Shown: piece after piece, positions 10,214 to 18,868 of the stretch | How positions within the stretch are numbered: the stretch's first letter is position 1 | Layout of the letters: the number at the start of each line of letters is the position of its first letter | Source: Neisseria zoodegmatis | GTDB lineage: Bacteria > Pseudomonadota > Gammaproteobacteria > Burkholderiales > Neisseriaceae | NCBI RefSeq assembly: GCF_900187305.1 | Contig: NZ_LT906434.1 | Span: forward strand, 2,488,523-2,552,522 | DNA length: 64,000 nt | Reading direction: 5' to 3' | The notes under the pieces: model-generated | What the model saw: the letters and a program-made list of their open reading frames with translations, nothing else | Database searches by the model: none | Told to the model about the DNA's origin: nothing | Position numbers and translations under genes: made by a program

Positions 10214-11047
10214 TTAACCTTTATTTGAGTAACGGCGGCGAACAATCATATTGTCCGTGCGTTTATTGTTACGAGTACGGTAGCCTTTAGAAGGTGTACC
10301 CCATGGGCTAACAGGTTCGCGAGCTTCACCAGTACGTCCTTCACCACCACCATGCGGGTGATCTACAGGGTTCATTACAACACCTCGAACAGTCGGACGA
10401 ATGCCGCGCCAGCGGTTTGCACCAGCTTTACCGATTTTCTTCAGGCTTTGCTCTTCATTGCCAACTTCACCAATGGTAGCACGACAATCTACATGAATCT
10501 TGCGAACTTCACCTGAACGCAAACGTACTTGAGCATAGATTCCTTCTTTAGCCAACAGTACGGCAGATGCACCGGCAGAACGTGCAATTTGTGCACCTTT
10601 ACCAGGCTTCATCTCAATACAGTGAATTGTGGTACCAACGGGAATATTACGAATAGGAAGAGTATTACCTACTTTAATCGCAGATTCAGCGCCAGAAACC
10701 AATACCGCACCTGCTTTAATACCACGCGGAGCAATAATGTAACGACGCTCACCATCCGCATAGCATAACAATGCAATATGCGCAGTACGGTTTGGATCGT
10801 ATTCGATTCGCTCTACTTTGGCAGGGATGCCGTCTTTATTACGTTTGAAGTCTACGATACGATAATGGTGTTTATGCCCACCGCCTTTGTGACGAGTAGT
10901 AATATGACCATTATTATTGCGACCAGCAGTAGAGTTTTTCTTTTCCAGCAGTGCAGCGTATGGAGCACCTTTATGCAAACCTTCAGTGGTTACACGAACC
11001 ATGCCGCGGCGACCAGCAGAGGTTGGCTTCATTTTTACAATAGCCAT
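10214..11047 (-). CDS. rplB: 50S ribosomal protein L2
   Basis: L2 is one of the oldest ribosomal proteins, needed for peptidyl-transferase activity and subunit association. The 277-aa protein has the OB-fold and SH3-like domains and the C-terminal signature [18 protein letters not shown] with the conserved His. It lies between rplW and rpsS, each 5 bp away. Length is normal for the family (about 275). Confidence 0.99.
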
Positions 11048-11052
11048 GTCAC

Positions 11053-11367
11053 TTATTCCTTATCTGCAGCTGCAGCAGCGGCTTCCAAATCTAATTCTTG
11101 CCCGGCAGCCAAGCTTACATAAGCTTTTTTAACATCACTGCGGCGACCGATGGTACGACCGAAGCGTTTGGTTTTACCTTTAGTGGTAACAGTAGTCACA
11201 GAAGCAACTTCTACACCAAACAAAAACTCCACAGCGGCCTTAATTTCCTGTTTAGTTGCATTAGGCAATACTTTGAAAGTCATCTGATTGCGTTTTTCTG
11301 CCAACAGGTTACTTTTCTCAGAAACAACAGGAGCCAAAATCACTTGTGTTAAACGTTGTTGATTCAT
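11053..11367 (-). CDS. rplW: 50S ribosomal protein L23
   Basis: L23 surrounds the exit tunnel and docks trigger factor and SRP. The product is 104 aa from the chosen start [20 protein letters not shown], ending in an Ala-rich tail [14 protein letters not shown]. An ATG two codons earlier (11373) is too close to the GAGGAG Shine-Dalgarno; the one at 11367 is 8 nt away and gives an ATGA overlap with the rplD stop, so it is preferred. Confidence 0.97.
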   Translation of the reverse strand: MNQQRLTQVILAPVVSEKSNLLAEKRNQMTFKVLPNATKQEIKAAVEFLFGVEVASVTTVTTKGKTKRFGRTIGRRSDVKKAYVSLAAGQELDLEAAAAAADKE

Positions 11368-11984
11368 ACCCATTGCTCCTCTAACTGCGCTACTGCTTCT
11401 TTAGTGATGACTACTTTTTTGTAACGCAGCAAGCTATACGGATCAATTTGCTGAGCTTCCAAAACCAGCACATTAGGCAGGTTGCGCGACGCCAAATAAA
11501 CATTTTCATCCAACTGCTTAGTTACAAACAAAACTTGCTCCAGACCCAAGCTTTTCACTTGCTCAACAAATTCTTTGGTCTTAGGCGTTTGTGCGTTAAG
11601 CGTCTCAATAACAAACAAACGTTCGTCACGAACCAACTGAGACAAAATGGTTGCCATGCCGGCACGGTACATTTTGCGGTTTACTTTTTGAGTAAAGTTC
11701 TCATCCGGTTTGTTAGGGAACGCGCGGCCACCTTTTCTCCACAGCGGAGAAGAAGTCATACCTGAACGGGCACGGCCTGTACCTTTTTGACGCCATGGTT
11801 TTTTGGTTGAGTGGTTAACTTCTGCACGTGTTTTTTGAGCACGGTTGCCTGAACGGGCATTAGCCAAAAATGCAGTAACCAACTGATGAACCAAAGATTC
11901 ATTGTATTCACGAGCAAACAATGCATCAGAAGCAGCCAAGCTGCCCGACACTTGCCCTTTAGCATCAATTACTTTTAATTCCAT
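11364..11984 (-). CDS. rplD: 50S ribosomal protein L4
   Basis: L4 lines the exit tunnel; in E. coli it also represses its own S10 operon by acting on the leader RNA. The 206-aa protein has the extended-loop segment [19 protein letters not shown] used in macrolide-resistance studies, here apparently unaltered. It shares a single-base overlap with rplC upstream and an ATGA overlap with rplW downstream. Whether L4 regulates the rplC leader here is unknown. Confidence 0.98.
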   Translation of the reverse strand: MELKVIDAKGQVSGSLAASDALFAREYNESLVHQLVTAFLANARSGNRAQKTRAEVNHSTKKPWRQKGTGRARSGMTSSPLWRKGGRAFPNKPDENFTQKVNRKMYRAGMATILSQLVRDERLFVIETLNAQTPKTKEFVEQVKSLGLEQVLFVTKQLDENVYLASRNLPNVLVLEAQQIDPYSLLRYKKVVITKEAVAQLEEQWV

Positions 11985-12628
11985 TACGCACCTACTTTCA
12001 CGCTAGGACGCACCACAACATCACTGTTTACCGCACCGGGAACAGCACCCTTAACCAGCAGCAGCTGACGCTCAACATCTACACGCACTACTTCCAAGTT
12101 TTGAACAGTAGATTTGGTGTTACCATATTGACCGGCCATGCGTTTACCAGGGAATACGCGACCGGGATCTTGAGCCATACCGATAGAACCGGGAACGCGG
12201 TGTGAACGCGAGTTACCATGAGAAGTACGTTGCGCACCAAAATTGTGGCGTTTGATCGTACCAGAGAAACCTTTACCTTTTGAGGTACCGGTTACATCTA
12301 CCAGCTGACCAGCTTCAAACATATCAACAGCGATTTGATCGCCGGCTTTCAGCTCGCCCAGCTTTTCTTCAGTTAAAGCAAATTCAATCAAACCGCAACC
12401 TGCCTCAACACCTGCTTTTGCAAAGTGACCGGCTTCGGCTTTATTGATGCGATTTGCTTTTTTCTGACCAAAGGTAACCTGTACTGCTGTATAGCCGTCG
12501 GTATCTTTGGATTTCACTTGAGTGACGCGGTTAGCAGACATATCCAACACGGTTACTGGAACGGAAGCACCCTGTTCGTTAAACACGCGAGTCATACCTA
12601 CTTTGCGCCCAACCAGACCTAAAGTCAT
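11984..12628 (-). CDS. rplC: 50S ribosomal protein L3
   Basis: L3 starts 50S assembly and reaches the peptidyl-transferase centre. The 214-aa protein starts [16 protein letters not shown] and contains the [17 protein letters not shown] and [20 protein letters not shown] segments. An AAGGAAAA Shine-Dalgarno precedes the ATG. It is the first gene of the ribosomal unit here. rpsJ, which normally comes just before rplC, is absent, and the upstream region instead contains a promoter and a divergent gluconate permease gene. Confidence 0.98.
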   Translation of the reverse strand: MTLGLVGRKVGMTRVFNEQGASVPVTVLDMSANRVTQVKSKDTDGYTAVQVTFGQKKANRINKAEAGHFAKAGVEAGCGLIEFALTEEKLGELKAGDQIAVDMFEAGQLVDVTGTSKGKGFSGTIKRHNFGAQRTSHGNSRSHRVPGSIGMAQDPGRVFPGKRMAGQYGNTKSTVQNLEVVRVDVERQLLLVKGAVPGAVNSDVVVRPSVKVGA

Positions 12629-12693
12629 GATTATTTTCCTTTTTTAAATTAAAGGGGCCAATTACGATTGATTGGCCTTGCACAAAATACAAA

Positions 12694-12709
12694 CTTGGCA
12701 AATGCCAAG
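12694..12709 (-). promoter_or_regulatory. perfect 16-bp dyad at the start of the rplC leader
   Basis: The sequence CTTGGCAAATGCCAAG on the plus strand is a perfect palindrome with 7-bp arms and a 2-bp centre. It lies right at the predicted transcription start, so it could be a 5' hairpin of the leader RNA or an operator. No known regulator is inferred. Confidence 0.45.
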
Positions 12710-12715
12710 CTCTGT

Positions 12716-12746
12716 ACTATACCATAGTTTTTTCAAAAAAACTCAA
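12716..12746 (-). promoter_or_regulatory. promoter of the rplC-led ribosomal operon
   Basis: On the minus strand a TATAGT -10 box (12716-12721) is preceded by TTGAGT (12741-12746) with a 19-bp spacer that is rich in A and T. The predicted start site near 12709 leaves a leader of about 80 nt before rplC. This is the only good promoter-like signal upstream of rplC. The long spacer lowers confidence. Confidence 0.5.
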
Positions 12747-12749
12747 GAA

Positions 12750-13087
12750 AATCTTTATTTAAGTGCAACTACTTAAGCTGCCAAAAAGGAAACAATATAT
12801 TTACATATCAACCGAACTTATCCACCTGTTTTTTCTCTTACCACTATGGCATCTCTACTGCATGATAATGATGAACACAGACCTAAAGCGTTTGCATTAA
12901 CGATCAGCTTCATGAAATTTATAGATACTATACTCTCTCTAAACTTTCATTATGGCTTTTCAGACGGCCTCAAACCTTCTGACGGAGGATATGCATCCTT
13001 CTAATATTAATATTACTATTCAAAATTGCCTTCAAATTAATATTTACATCCTCATATTAACGCTTCAATGACAAAAGGATTCAAACA
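12750..13087. other. AT-rich intergenic region between rplC and gntP
   Basis: This divergent gap carries the upstream side of the rplC promoter, an isolated uptake sequence (12959-12968, inverted orientation), a possible -10 TATACT at 12929-12934 for gntP with no clear -35, and the AAAGG Shine-Dalgarno of gntP. No gene is seen, and no rpsJ remnant could be found. Confidence 0.5.
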
Positions 13088-14473
13088 ATGGAAAACTGGA
13101 CCCAAACTTTAGGCACGGGCGAGTTGCTCGGCATTGCGGCAGGGGCGATTCTGCTGATTTTGATACTGATCATCAAATTCCGCGTGCACGCCCTGTTGAC
13201 ACTGATGATCGTCAGCCTGCTTACCGCGATTGCCACCGGCCTGCCGATGGGCAGTATCGTAGGCGACGTATTGGTAAAAAGTTTCGGCGGCACGCTCGGC
13301 AATGTGGCCTTGCTGGTGGGTTTGGGCGCGATGCTCGGCCGTTTGGTGGAAACGTCGGGCGGGGCGCAATCGCTGGCCGATGCGTTGGTGCGGGCGTTCG
13401 GCGAGAAACGCGCGCCTTTCGCCTTAGGCGTGGCTTCGCTGATTTTCGGTTTTCCGATTTTCTTTGATGCCGGTTTGGTGGTGATGCTGCCGATTGTGTT
13501 TGCCACCGCCCGCCGCATGAAAGCACCGATTCTGCCCTACGGCTTGGCTTCCATCGGCGCGTTTTCGGTGATGCACGTGTTTCTGCCGCCGCATCCGGGT
13601 CCGATTGCCGCATCCGAATTTTACGGTGCCAGCATCGGCCACGTGCTGCTGCTCGGTTTGCCGCTGGCCTTCATCACTTGGTATTTCAGCGGTTATCTAC
13701 TGGGTCAGTTTCTCGGCCGCCGCATTCATGTACCGGTGCCGGACTTGCTCAGCGGCGGCAAACAGGATGGCGACGAACCCAAAGCGCCCGCCCGAGCCGG
13801 CACGGTTATCGGCATTATGCTGATTCCGATGTTGCTGATTTTCCTCAATACCGGTTTAGCCACGCTGATTGCCCAAAAAATGGTCGACGGCAACGCCGAA
13901 TGGGTGAAAACCCTACGTATGATCGGCTCGACACCGGTTGCGCTGCTGATTTCGGTATTGGTTGCGATGTTTGTGCTGGGGCGTAAGCGCGGCGAAAAAG
14001 CGACGGCACTCGAAAAAACCATCGACGGCGCACTCGGCTCGGTTTGCTCGGTGATTCTGATCACCGGTGCGGGCGGTATGTTCGGCGGCGTGCTGCGTGC
14101 TTCCGGCATCGGTCAGGCTTTGGCCGACAGCATGGGGCAACTGGGTATTCCCGTATTGCTGGGCTGCTTCTTGGTGGCCTTGGCTCTGCGTATCGCGCAA
14201 GGTTCGGCAACCGTGGCTTTAACCACCGCCGCCGCGCTGATGGCTCCCGCTGTTGCTGCCGCCGGCTTCAGCGACTGGCAGCTTGCCGCAATCGTATTGG
14301 CGACTGCCGCCGGTTCGGTGGGCGTGAGCCACTTCAACGATTCCGGCTTCTGGCTGGTGGGCCGCCTGCTGGATATGGATGTTCCCACTACGCTGAAAAC
14401 GTGGACGGTCAATCAAACCCTGATTGCCATTATCGGCTTTGCTTTGTCGGCTTTGGCATTCAGCGTGTTGTAA
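13088..14473 (+). CDS. gntP: gluconate permease, GntP family
   Basis: Proton-coupled importer of gluconate or a related sugar acid in the inner membrane. The 461-aa protein is almost entirely hydrophobic, with about 12 to 14 membrane segments, and has GntP-family stretches such as FGFPIFFDAGLVVMLPIVF, FLPPHPGPIAASEFYGA and HFNDSGFWLVGRLLDM. An AAAGG ribosome site precedes the ATG. It is 18 bp upstream of gntK, so uptake and phosphorylation of gluconate are linked. No GntR-type regulator gene is nearby. Other sugar acids remain possible substrates. Confidence 0.93.
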   Translation: MENWTQTLGTGELLGIAAGAILLILILIIKFRVHALLTLMIVSLLTAIATGLPMGSIVGDVLVKSFGGTLGNVALLVGLGAMLGRLVETSGGAQSLADALVRAFGEKRAPFALGVASLIFGFPIFFDAGLVVMLPIVFATARRMKAPILPYGLASIGAFSVMHVFLPPHPGPIAASEFYGASIGHVLLLGLPLAFITWYFSGYLLGQFLGRRIHVPVPDLLSGGKQDGDEPKAPARAGTVIGIMLIPMLLIFLNTGLATLIAQKMVDGNAEWVKTLRMIGSTPVALLISVLVAMFVLGRKRGEKATALEKTIDGALGSVCSVILITGAGGMFGGVLRASGIGQALADSMGQLGIPVLLGCFLVALALRIAQGSATVALTTAAALMAPAVAAAGFSDWQLAAIVLATAAGSVGVSHFNDSGFWLVGRLLDMDVPTTLKTWTVNQTLIAIIGFALSALAFSVL

Positions 14474-14491
14474 TAATAAAGGAGTGTCGAG

Positions 14492-15016
14492 ATGAGCAAA
14501 CCTACCGTGCATTTTGTGGTGATGGGCGTAAGCGGCTGCGGCAAAACCACCGCTGCGGTTGCCCTGCAACAACATTATCGATGCCCTTATGCCGAAGGCG
14601 ACGATTTCCATTCGCAAGCCAACCGCGACAAAATGGGTTCGGGCATTCCGCTAACCGATGAAGACCGTTACCCGTGGTTGCGCAGCCTGCGCGATTGGAT
14701 GAGCAGCCAAGCGCAAAGCGGCGAAGCAGTAAGCGTAGTCACATGCTCGGCGTTAAAGCGTGAATACCGCGACATCCTGCGTGAAGCCGAAGGTAAAGTG
14801 GTGTTTATTCATCTGGCTCCGCCCCACGATGTCAACTTGGAACGCATGATGGCGCGTAAAGGCCATTATATGAAAGCAGATATGCTGGCCTCTCAGCTTG
14901 AAATTTTGGAAGATCTGCAAGCCGATGAAGAAGGTGTGCGTATTGACAGCGTCGGCAGCGCGGAAGATGTTCAGGCCGAAATCATCAGCTGGATAAAAGC
15001 GCAAAATTTTGTATAA
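14492..15016 (+). CDS. gntK: gluconokinase
   Basis: Phosphorylates D-gluconate to 6-phosphogluconate with ATP, feeding the Entner-Doudoroff and pentose phosphate pathways. The 174-aa protein has the P-loop GVSGCGKT at residues 12-19 and the gluconokinase segments AEGDDFHSQANRDKM-GIPLTDEDRYPWL and TCSALKREYRDILR. A strong AAGGAG lies 7 nt before the ATG. It forms an operon with gntP and ends at a long uptake-sequence terminator. Confidence 0.95.
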   Translation: MSKPTVHFVVMGVSGCGKTTAAVALQQHYRCPYAEGDDFHSQANRDKMGSGIPLTDEDRYPWLRSLRDWMSSQAQSGEAVSVVTCSALKREYRDILREAEGKVVFIHLAPPHDVNLERMMARKGHYMKADMLASQLEILEDLQADEEGVRIDSVGSAEDVQAEIISWIKAQNFV

Positions 15017-15035
15017 CTTCTTTCCAACCCGGAAC

Positions 15036-15086
15036 AGAAAGCCGGAGGCCGTCTGAATATTTTTCAGACGGCCTCCGGCTTTCTTA
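15036..15086. terminator. bidirectional terminator from an inverted uptake-sequence pair
   Basis: GCCGTCTGAA (15048-15057) and its inverse (15063-15072) form the core of a stem of about 20 bp, extended outward by AAAGCCGGAG and CTCCGGCTTT, with a loop of about 5 nt. It lies between the converging gntK and M50 protease genes, and can end both transcripts. Confidence 0.85.
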
Positions 15087-15097
15087 CACACTACGGC

Positions 15098-15748
15098 TTA
15101 CATAAACACACCAACAGCCGAAGTAACCAATACGATAATTCCGCCCACAAAAGGCATCATGATTTTACCCAGCAGCCCTGTCATCAACAGAATCAAAATA
15201 ATCCATGTACCGTAAGGTTCGATTTTATGAAACTGCATCGAAGCTCGGGCAGGCAGGAAGCTGTCGACAAAGCGTCCGCCATCCAGCGGCAGAATCGGAA
15301 TCATATTCAGCACAAACAGAACGGCATTGATCATCACGCCGTATTTGGCCATTTCGCCTAAAGGATACTGAAACGACTCAGGCACATGCGGTGCCAACAC
15401 CATCGCCAGCCCCCAGCCGAAAGCCATCACCAAATTAGACAGCGGCCCGGCAATCGCCACCATCCGCAAACCCATGCGCATGTTGCGGAAATTACGCGGC
15501 ACAATGGGAACCGGCTTGGCCCAACCGAATAAAAACGGGGTAAACATAAACATCAGCAAAGGCACCACGATTGTGCCGACAGGGTCGATATGCGCCACCG
15601 GATTGAGTGTGAGCCTGCCCAGCTGCTCCGCCGTTCGGTCTCCCCAGTAGCGTGCAGCATAAGCATGTGCGGCTTCGTGCACGGTAATTGCCAGCAGCAC
15701 CGGCAACAAGGCGAGTAAAAAGATACTTAAATCGAAATTTTGAAACAT
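15098..15748 (-). CDS. site-2-protease-family zinc metallopeptidase (M50)
   Basis: Integral-membrane metalloprotease of the S2P/M50 superfamily, likely cleaving membrane-embedded substrates. The 216-aa protein has the zinc motif HEAAH at residues 24-28, a second motif in the later membrane segment (NMIPILPLDGGRF, with the Asp ligand), and about six hydrophobic segments. It lacks the PDZ domain of RseP, so it is the short, housekeeping-type S2P. It faces gntK across a terminator. The substrate is unknown. Confidence 0.88.
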   Translation of the reverse strand: MFQNFDLSIFLLALLPVLLAITVHEAAHAYAARYWGDRTAEQLGRLTLNPVAHIDPVGTIVVPLLMFMFTPFLFGWAKPVPIVPRNFRNMRMGLRMVAIAGPLSNLVMAFGWGLAMVLAPHVPESFQYPLGEMAKYGVMINAVLFVLNMIPILPLDGGRFVDSFLPARASMQFHKIEPYGTWIILILLMTGLLGKIMMPFVGGIIVLVTSAVGVFM

Positions 15749-15777
15749 AATTTTTAATTTTCCTTTTTGTGTGTGAT

Positions 15778-15831
15778 GCCGTCTGAACCCCCCCAGCCTT
15801 ACACCTTTGCCGAATCTTATTTTCAGACGGC
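15778..15831. repeat. inverted uptake-sequence pair with one arm inside a stop codon
   Basis: GCCGTCTGAA at 15778-15787 and its inverse at 15822-15831 are 34 nt apart. The second copy encodes the final Ala-Val-stop of the S51 peptidase gene (GCC GTC TGA). The loop contains a run of seven C. The pair may act as a weak terminator for that gene. Confidence 0.75.
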
Positions 15832-16440
15832 CCGAACGGTTACTGCCGGCGGTTGGCCACCTTCTGCCAGCAACACCTGTGAATTGTTGAGCGGATAAAG
15901 CGGCAGATGCGCATACTTCTCTCTAATGGCTTGCGTGGCTTCTGCAAAAGGCTCTTCGCCGTCATGAGGCACGATGCAGACATCCAACACGCCCAACCCA
16001 TGCCGAGTATCGTATTCCGCCCTGCTGACTTCATCCATTTCATGCACATAAGACAGATTTTCGGCCACAATCATGCTGCCCGCCGATTCGCCGATATACG
16101 GTTTGCCGGAAGCGATTTCCTCCGCCAATACCTTATCCGCCTGCTTTTGCCGCAATTGTGCCAGCAAATAAAAAGTGTTTCCGCCACTCACATAAATATA
16201 GTCGCTACGGTGAAGTTTGCGGGCAATTTCTTCGGCACTCAACGCCACCACATCAACCATATCGATTTCCACACCCCACGAATGCCAAATGCGGCGTGCC
16301 TCTTCAACATAAAAATCTACGGCTTCCACATCCGCCGCAGTAGCGATAAAACCCACACTTCTACCCTGCATCGGCTCGCCGAGAAACGGCGGCAACAACG
16401 ATGCGGTTTGTGCAAAATAAGCAGTTAAAAACAGTTTCAT
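15823..16440 (-). CDS. S51-family peptidase (peptidase E-like)
   Basis: Cytoplasmic serine peptidase of the PepE family, whose best-known members cleave Asp-X dipeptides. The 205-aa product, read from the second of two adjacent ATGs because of spacing to the GAGGGG ribosome site, has the nucleophile-elbow-like segment IGESAGSMIVA and a strand preceding it with YVSGGNTFYLL. An Asn-Gly-specific activity cannot be told from true dipeptidase E. The last two residues and the stop are encoded by an uptake sequence. Confidence 0.82.
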   Translation of the reverse strand: MKLFLTAYFAQTASLLPPFLGEPMQGRSVGFIATAADVEAVDFYVEEARRIWHSWGVEIDMVDVVALSAEEIARKLHRSDYIYVSGGNTFYLLAQLRQKQADKVLAEEIASGKPYIGESAGSMIVAENLSYVHEMDEVSRAEYDTRHGLGVLDVCIVPHDGEEPFAEATQAIREKYAHLPLYPLNNSQVLLAEGGQPPAVTVRAV

Positions 16441-16488
16441 CATGCCCCTCTCAATATGCTTTCAGGCTGGCAGGCAATGCCATTTATT

Positions 16489-16498
16489 TTCAGACGGC
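16489..16498 (-). repeat. isolated DNA uptake sequence
   Basis: A single TTCAGACGGC in the gap between the S51 peptidase and the YciO-like gene. It serves as a binding site for the competence pilin ComP in Neisseria. No second arm is nearby. Confidence 0.85.
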
Positions 16499-16571
16499 CT
16501 TATCGTTGTCAAAGCAAGACTTCCGGCATTTCGACCCAAGCCACCGTTACAACAGCGCATTCAACAGGCTC

Positions 16572-17192
16572 TTACAAACCAAACAAAGCCTTATCGCCTT
16601 TGCCTTCCCGAATCAGCTCCACACCATCGGTCATGTCGATTACCGTAGTCGGATCGGTGCCGCACCAACCGCCGTCGATCACCAAATCTACCGTGTGCTC
16701 CAAACGGTCGCGGATTTCATACGGGTCGGTTAGCGGTTCGTCGTCTTCCGGCAACATCAGGGTACAACTTAATAACGGCTCGCCCAATTCGGCTAGCAAC
16801 GCCAAAGCGATTTTGTTGTCGGGCACACGAAGACCGATGGTTTTACGCTTGGGGTGCAGCGTGCGGTTAGGCACTTCTTTGGTGGCCTGCAAAATAAAGG
16901 TATAACTGCCCGGCGTGGCCGCTTTCAACTGGCGGAACTGGCTGTTATCAACTTTGGCATAAGTGCCCAGTTCGCTTAAGTCGGCACACATCAAAGTAAG
17001 GTGGTGTTTCTGATCGATTTTACGGATATTCAACACCCGCTCCATTGCTTCTTTATCACCCAAATGGCAACCCAGCGCATAACAGGAATCGGTAGGATAA
17101 GCGATAACGCCGCCTTTTCTAATAATTTCCACCGCCTGTTTAATCAAACGCTCTTGCGGATTATCGGGGTGGATCGCGAAAAATTGTGCCAT
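16572..17192 (-). CDS. Sua5/YciO/YrdC-domain protein, YciO type
   Basis: Member of the YrdC fold, whose characterised members TsaC and Sua5 make L-threonylcarbamoyl-AMP for tRNA modification. The 206-aa protein opens with MAQFFAIHPDNPQERLIKQA and has the conserved segments GGVIAYPTDSCYALGC and GLRVPDN. The YciO subgroup lacks or changes the KRSN motif of true TsaC, and here the corresponding stretch reads PKRKTIGLRVPD. A role parallel to TsaC is therefore possible but uncertain. AAGGAA precedes the start by 7 nt. Confidence 0.85.
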   Translation of the reverse strand: MAQFFAIHPDNPQERLIKQAVEIIRKGGVIAYPTDSCYALGCHLGDKEAMERVLNIRKIDQKHHLTLMCADLSELGTYAKVDNSQFRQLKAATPGSYTFILQATKEVPNRTLHPKRKTIGLRVPDNKIALALLAELGEPLLSCTLMLPEDDEPLTDPYEIRDRLEHTVDLVIDGGWCGTDPTTVIDMTDGVELIREGKGDKALFGL

Positions 17193-17252
17193 ATTGCGTT
17201 CCTTGCTTATTTATCGGTATCAAATGTTTTAGAAACAGAATTATATAATGAA

Positions 17253-17284
17253 TAAGGCCGTCTGAACCTATTCAGACGGCCTCC
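17253..17284. terminator. uptake-sequence terminator after the ACP gene
   Basis: GCCGTCTGAA (17257-17266) and its inverse (17271-17280) form a stem of about 12 bp with a 4-nt loop, just downstream of the minus-strand adhesin complex gene. Confidence 0.8.
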
Positions 17285-17302
17285 CTAATCCATCAACCGG
17301 TA

Positions 17303-17677
17303 TTAACGGCGGCGCGGTTTACAGCTCTTGAAAAGGATGTCCTGACCGGGCGAAGTAATCATAATCGAATTGCGGCGGTGGTTGGAACGATCCAAATAGC
17401 CGGTGCTCAACTTGAAGTTGTTTTCATCGCCGAACACAGTATCAACATTGTCTGAAGCATTCAGGTTAATCGGCATATAGCGGGTTTTGCCGTTCATGTA
17501 GGCAGAAGCGTAAACAGGCAGATTTTGCTTGTTGAAACCGTAAGTTACTTTTACTTTTTTACCTTGTTGGCAAGTATAGCTCACAGAAGATTTGCGTACG
17601 GCCTGACCGGCATCCGCATGGGCAACACCGGCAACCAATGTAGCCGCTACCAATAACGCAGTAGATAAGATTTTCAT
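17303..17677 (-). CDS. adhesin complex protein (ACP), MliC/C-type lysozyme-inhibitor family
   Basis: Secreted or surface-exposed small protein matching the Neisseria adhesin complex protein, known as an adhesin, a vaccine candidate and an inhibitor of human lysozyme. The 124-aa precursor has a signal peptide ending near GVAHA and the MliC-like core SVSYTCQQGKKVKVTYGFN, with the single disulphide pair (the Cys of that core and the Cys of FKSCKP near the end). The chosen ATG starts the signal peptide (MKILSTALLVA); longer in-frame starts add an unlikely extension. It is monocistronic with its own terminator. Confidence 0.85.
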   Translation of the reverse strand: MKILSTALLVAATLVAGVAHADAGQAVRKSSVSYTCQQGKKVKVTYGFNKQNLPVYASAYMNGKTRYMPINLNASDNVDTVFGDENNFKLSTGYLDRSNHRRNSIMITSPGQDILFKSCKPRRR

Positions 17678-17757
17678 ATGCTTTTCTTTCATCAAAATTA
17701 AGATATTCGGCATACTCTGCATATTCCCGGCAACGGGGCAGCGAATGCATGCGGCGG

Positions 17758-17786
17758 ATTATAGGTTTGTTCGGTTTTATGAAAAG
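17758..17786 (-). promoter_or_regulatory. candidate promoter of the ACP gene
   Basis: A perfect TATAAT on the minus strand (17758-17763) with a poor -35 (TTTTCA-like, about 16 bp upstream), about 80 nt before the ACP start. Confidence 0.45.
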
Positions 17787-17971
17787 ACAGCCAAATGTAA
17801 TTTTGAGTAAGACAAAATCAACCCATTGATATATATATAAATTTATTTAAATATTTGCACGAATAATAAGCCGTTTTTTGCTGTTGCACACCGGCATCAT
17901 CACCACATTTCCGCACCATTTTCACACCGTTTCCGGCCGGGCGCCCTTGCATCAACAGCAACTCTTACCGC

Positions 17972-18811
17972 TTATTGAACCGCCCTAAACTCTTCCCATA
18001 CCGGCCGGCAGATATCCGGCAGTTCGGGGCATGCGCCCAATATCCCGCCGCTGTAATCGTTTAAACGGTGAAAATCGCTGCCTGCACTTGCCAACAAGCC
18101 GTAGCGTTGCGCCAGCAAAGCATAATTCAAACGGTCGTTTTTATCGCAATTGCCGCTATGCACTTCAATGCCCTGCCCGCCCAAAGCCTTAAACTCTTCA
18201 AAAAGATTGCGCTTGGCCGTTGCCGAAAAACCATAGCGCATCGGATGGGCAATCACCGCCATACCGCCCGCCTCGTTAATGGCCGCCACACATTCCTCCA
18301 ACGCAGCCCATTCGTGCGGCACCGAAGCAGGTTTGCCGTCGCCCAAATATTTGGTAAACGCCTGCTGCTTGTTGCGCACATGGCCTTCGTTAATCAGAAA
18401 TTCCGCAACATGGGTGCGGCTGACCATTTCAGGGTTCGCCGCCAAAGCCAACGCCCCTTCATACGCACCGCTTATGCCCTTCTTTTCAAGCTTTGCAGCA
18501 ATCGCTTCCAAGCGTTTCAGACGGCCTGTGCGCACTTTGGCCAACAGATTTTGCAACACCTCGTTGTGTTCATCGAAATCCAGCCCGACGATATGTATCG
18601 TACGCTTGCGCCACGTTACCGAAACCTCCACCCCATTGATAAAACGCATGCCGAGCTTTTCCGCTTCGGCACGCGCTTCCGCCAGCCCGCCGGTATGGTC
18701 GTGGTCGGTTAGCGACAGCATCGTGCAGCCGTTGGCATGCGCCAAACGCGCAACTTCGGCGGGGCTTAACAGGCCGTCTGAAATATTAGAATGGCAATGG
18801 AGGTCTATCAT
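17972..18811 (-). CDS. PHP-domain phosphoesterase
   Basis: Metal-dependent phosphoesterase of the PHP (polymerase and histidinol phosphatase) family. Relatives include the E. coli RNase AM (YciV), which trims 5' ends of rRNA and hydrolyses 3',5'-nucleotides. The 279-aa protein has the metal motifs DLHCHSN (H5, H7), DHDH (36-39), the Glu of NGVEVSV, a later HAHP-like IAHPMR and a final SGSDFH. Two uptake sequences are inside the coding region, one encoding Ser-Asp-Gly at residues 11-13. The start is supported by the N-terminal metal motif. Confidence 0.88.
   Translation of the reverse strand: MIDLHCHSNISDGLLSPAEVARLAHANGCTMLSLTDHDHTGGLAEARAEAEKLGMRFINGVEVSVTWRKRTIHIVGLDFDEHNEVLQNLLAKVRTGRLKRLEAIAAKLEKKGISGAYEGALALAANPEMVSRTHVAEFLINEGHVRNKQQAFTKYLGDGKPASVPHEWAALEECVAAINEAGGMAVIAHPMRYGFSATAKRNLFEEFKALGGQGIEVHSGNCDKNDRLNYALLAQRYGLLASAGSDFHRLNDYSGGILGACPELPDICRPVWEEFRAVQ
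18516..18525 (-). repeat. uptake sequence inside the PHP gene
   Basis: TTCAGACGGC read within the coding frame of the PHP phosphoesterase. A second copy (18773-18782) lies near the start of the same gene. Confidence 0.85.
18773..18782 (+). repeat. uptake sequence encoding Ser-Asp-Gly in the PHP gene
   Basis: GCCGTCTGAA on the plus strand is read on the minus strand as codons TCA GAC GGC, residues 11-13 of the PHP protein, directly after its metal-binding HCH motif. Confidence 0.85.
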
Positions 18812-18868
18812 TGTGTGAATAAAGCAAGGTGAACATTGCCGCGCATCTTAGCATAGATGTTTGGGTAA

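Noticed and set aside
12828..12836. TTATCCACC, one mismatch from a DnaA box, upstream of gntP
   Set aside because: It is a single isolated match far from dnaA and without other boxes; such matches are expected by chance in AT-rich DNA.
15788..15794. Run of seven C, as a possible phase-variation tract
   Set aside because: It is short, intergenic and downstream of both flanking genes, so slippage would not switch any protein.
17826..17850. TATATATATA stretch between ACP and the PHP gene
   Set aside because: Too short and irregular for a functional microsatellite; it is AT-rich spacer.
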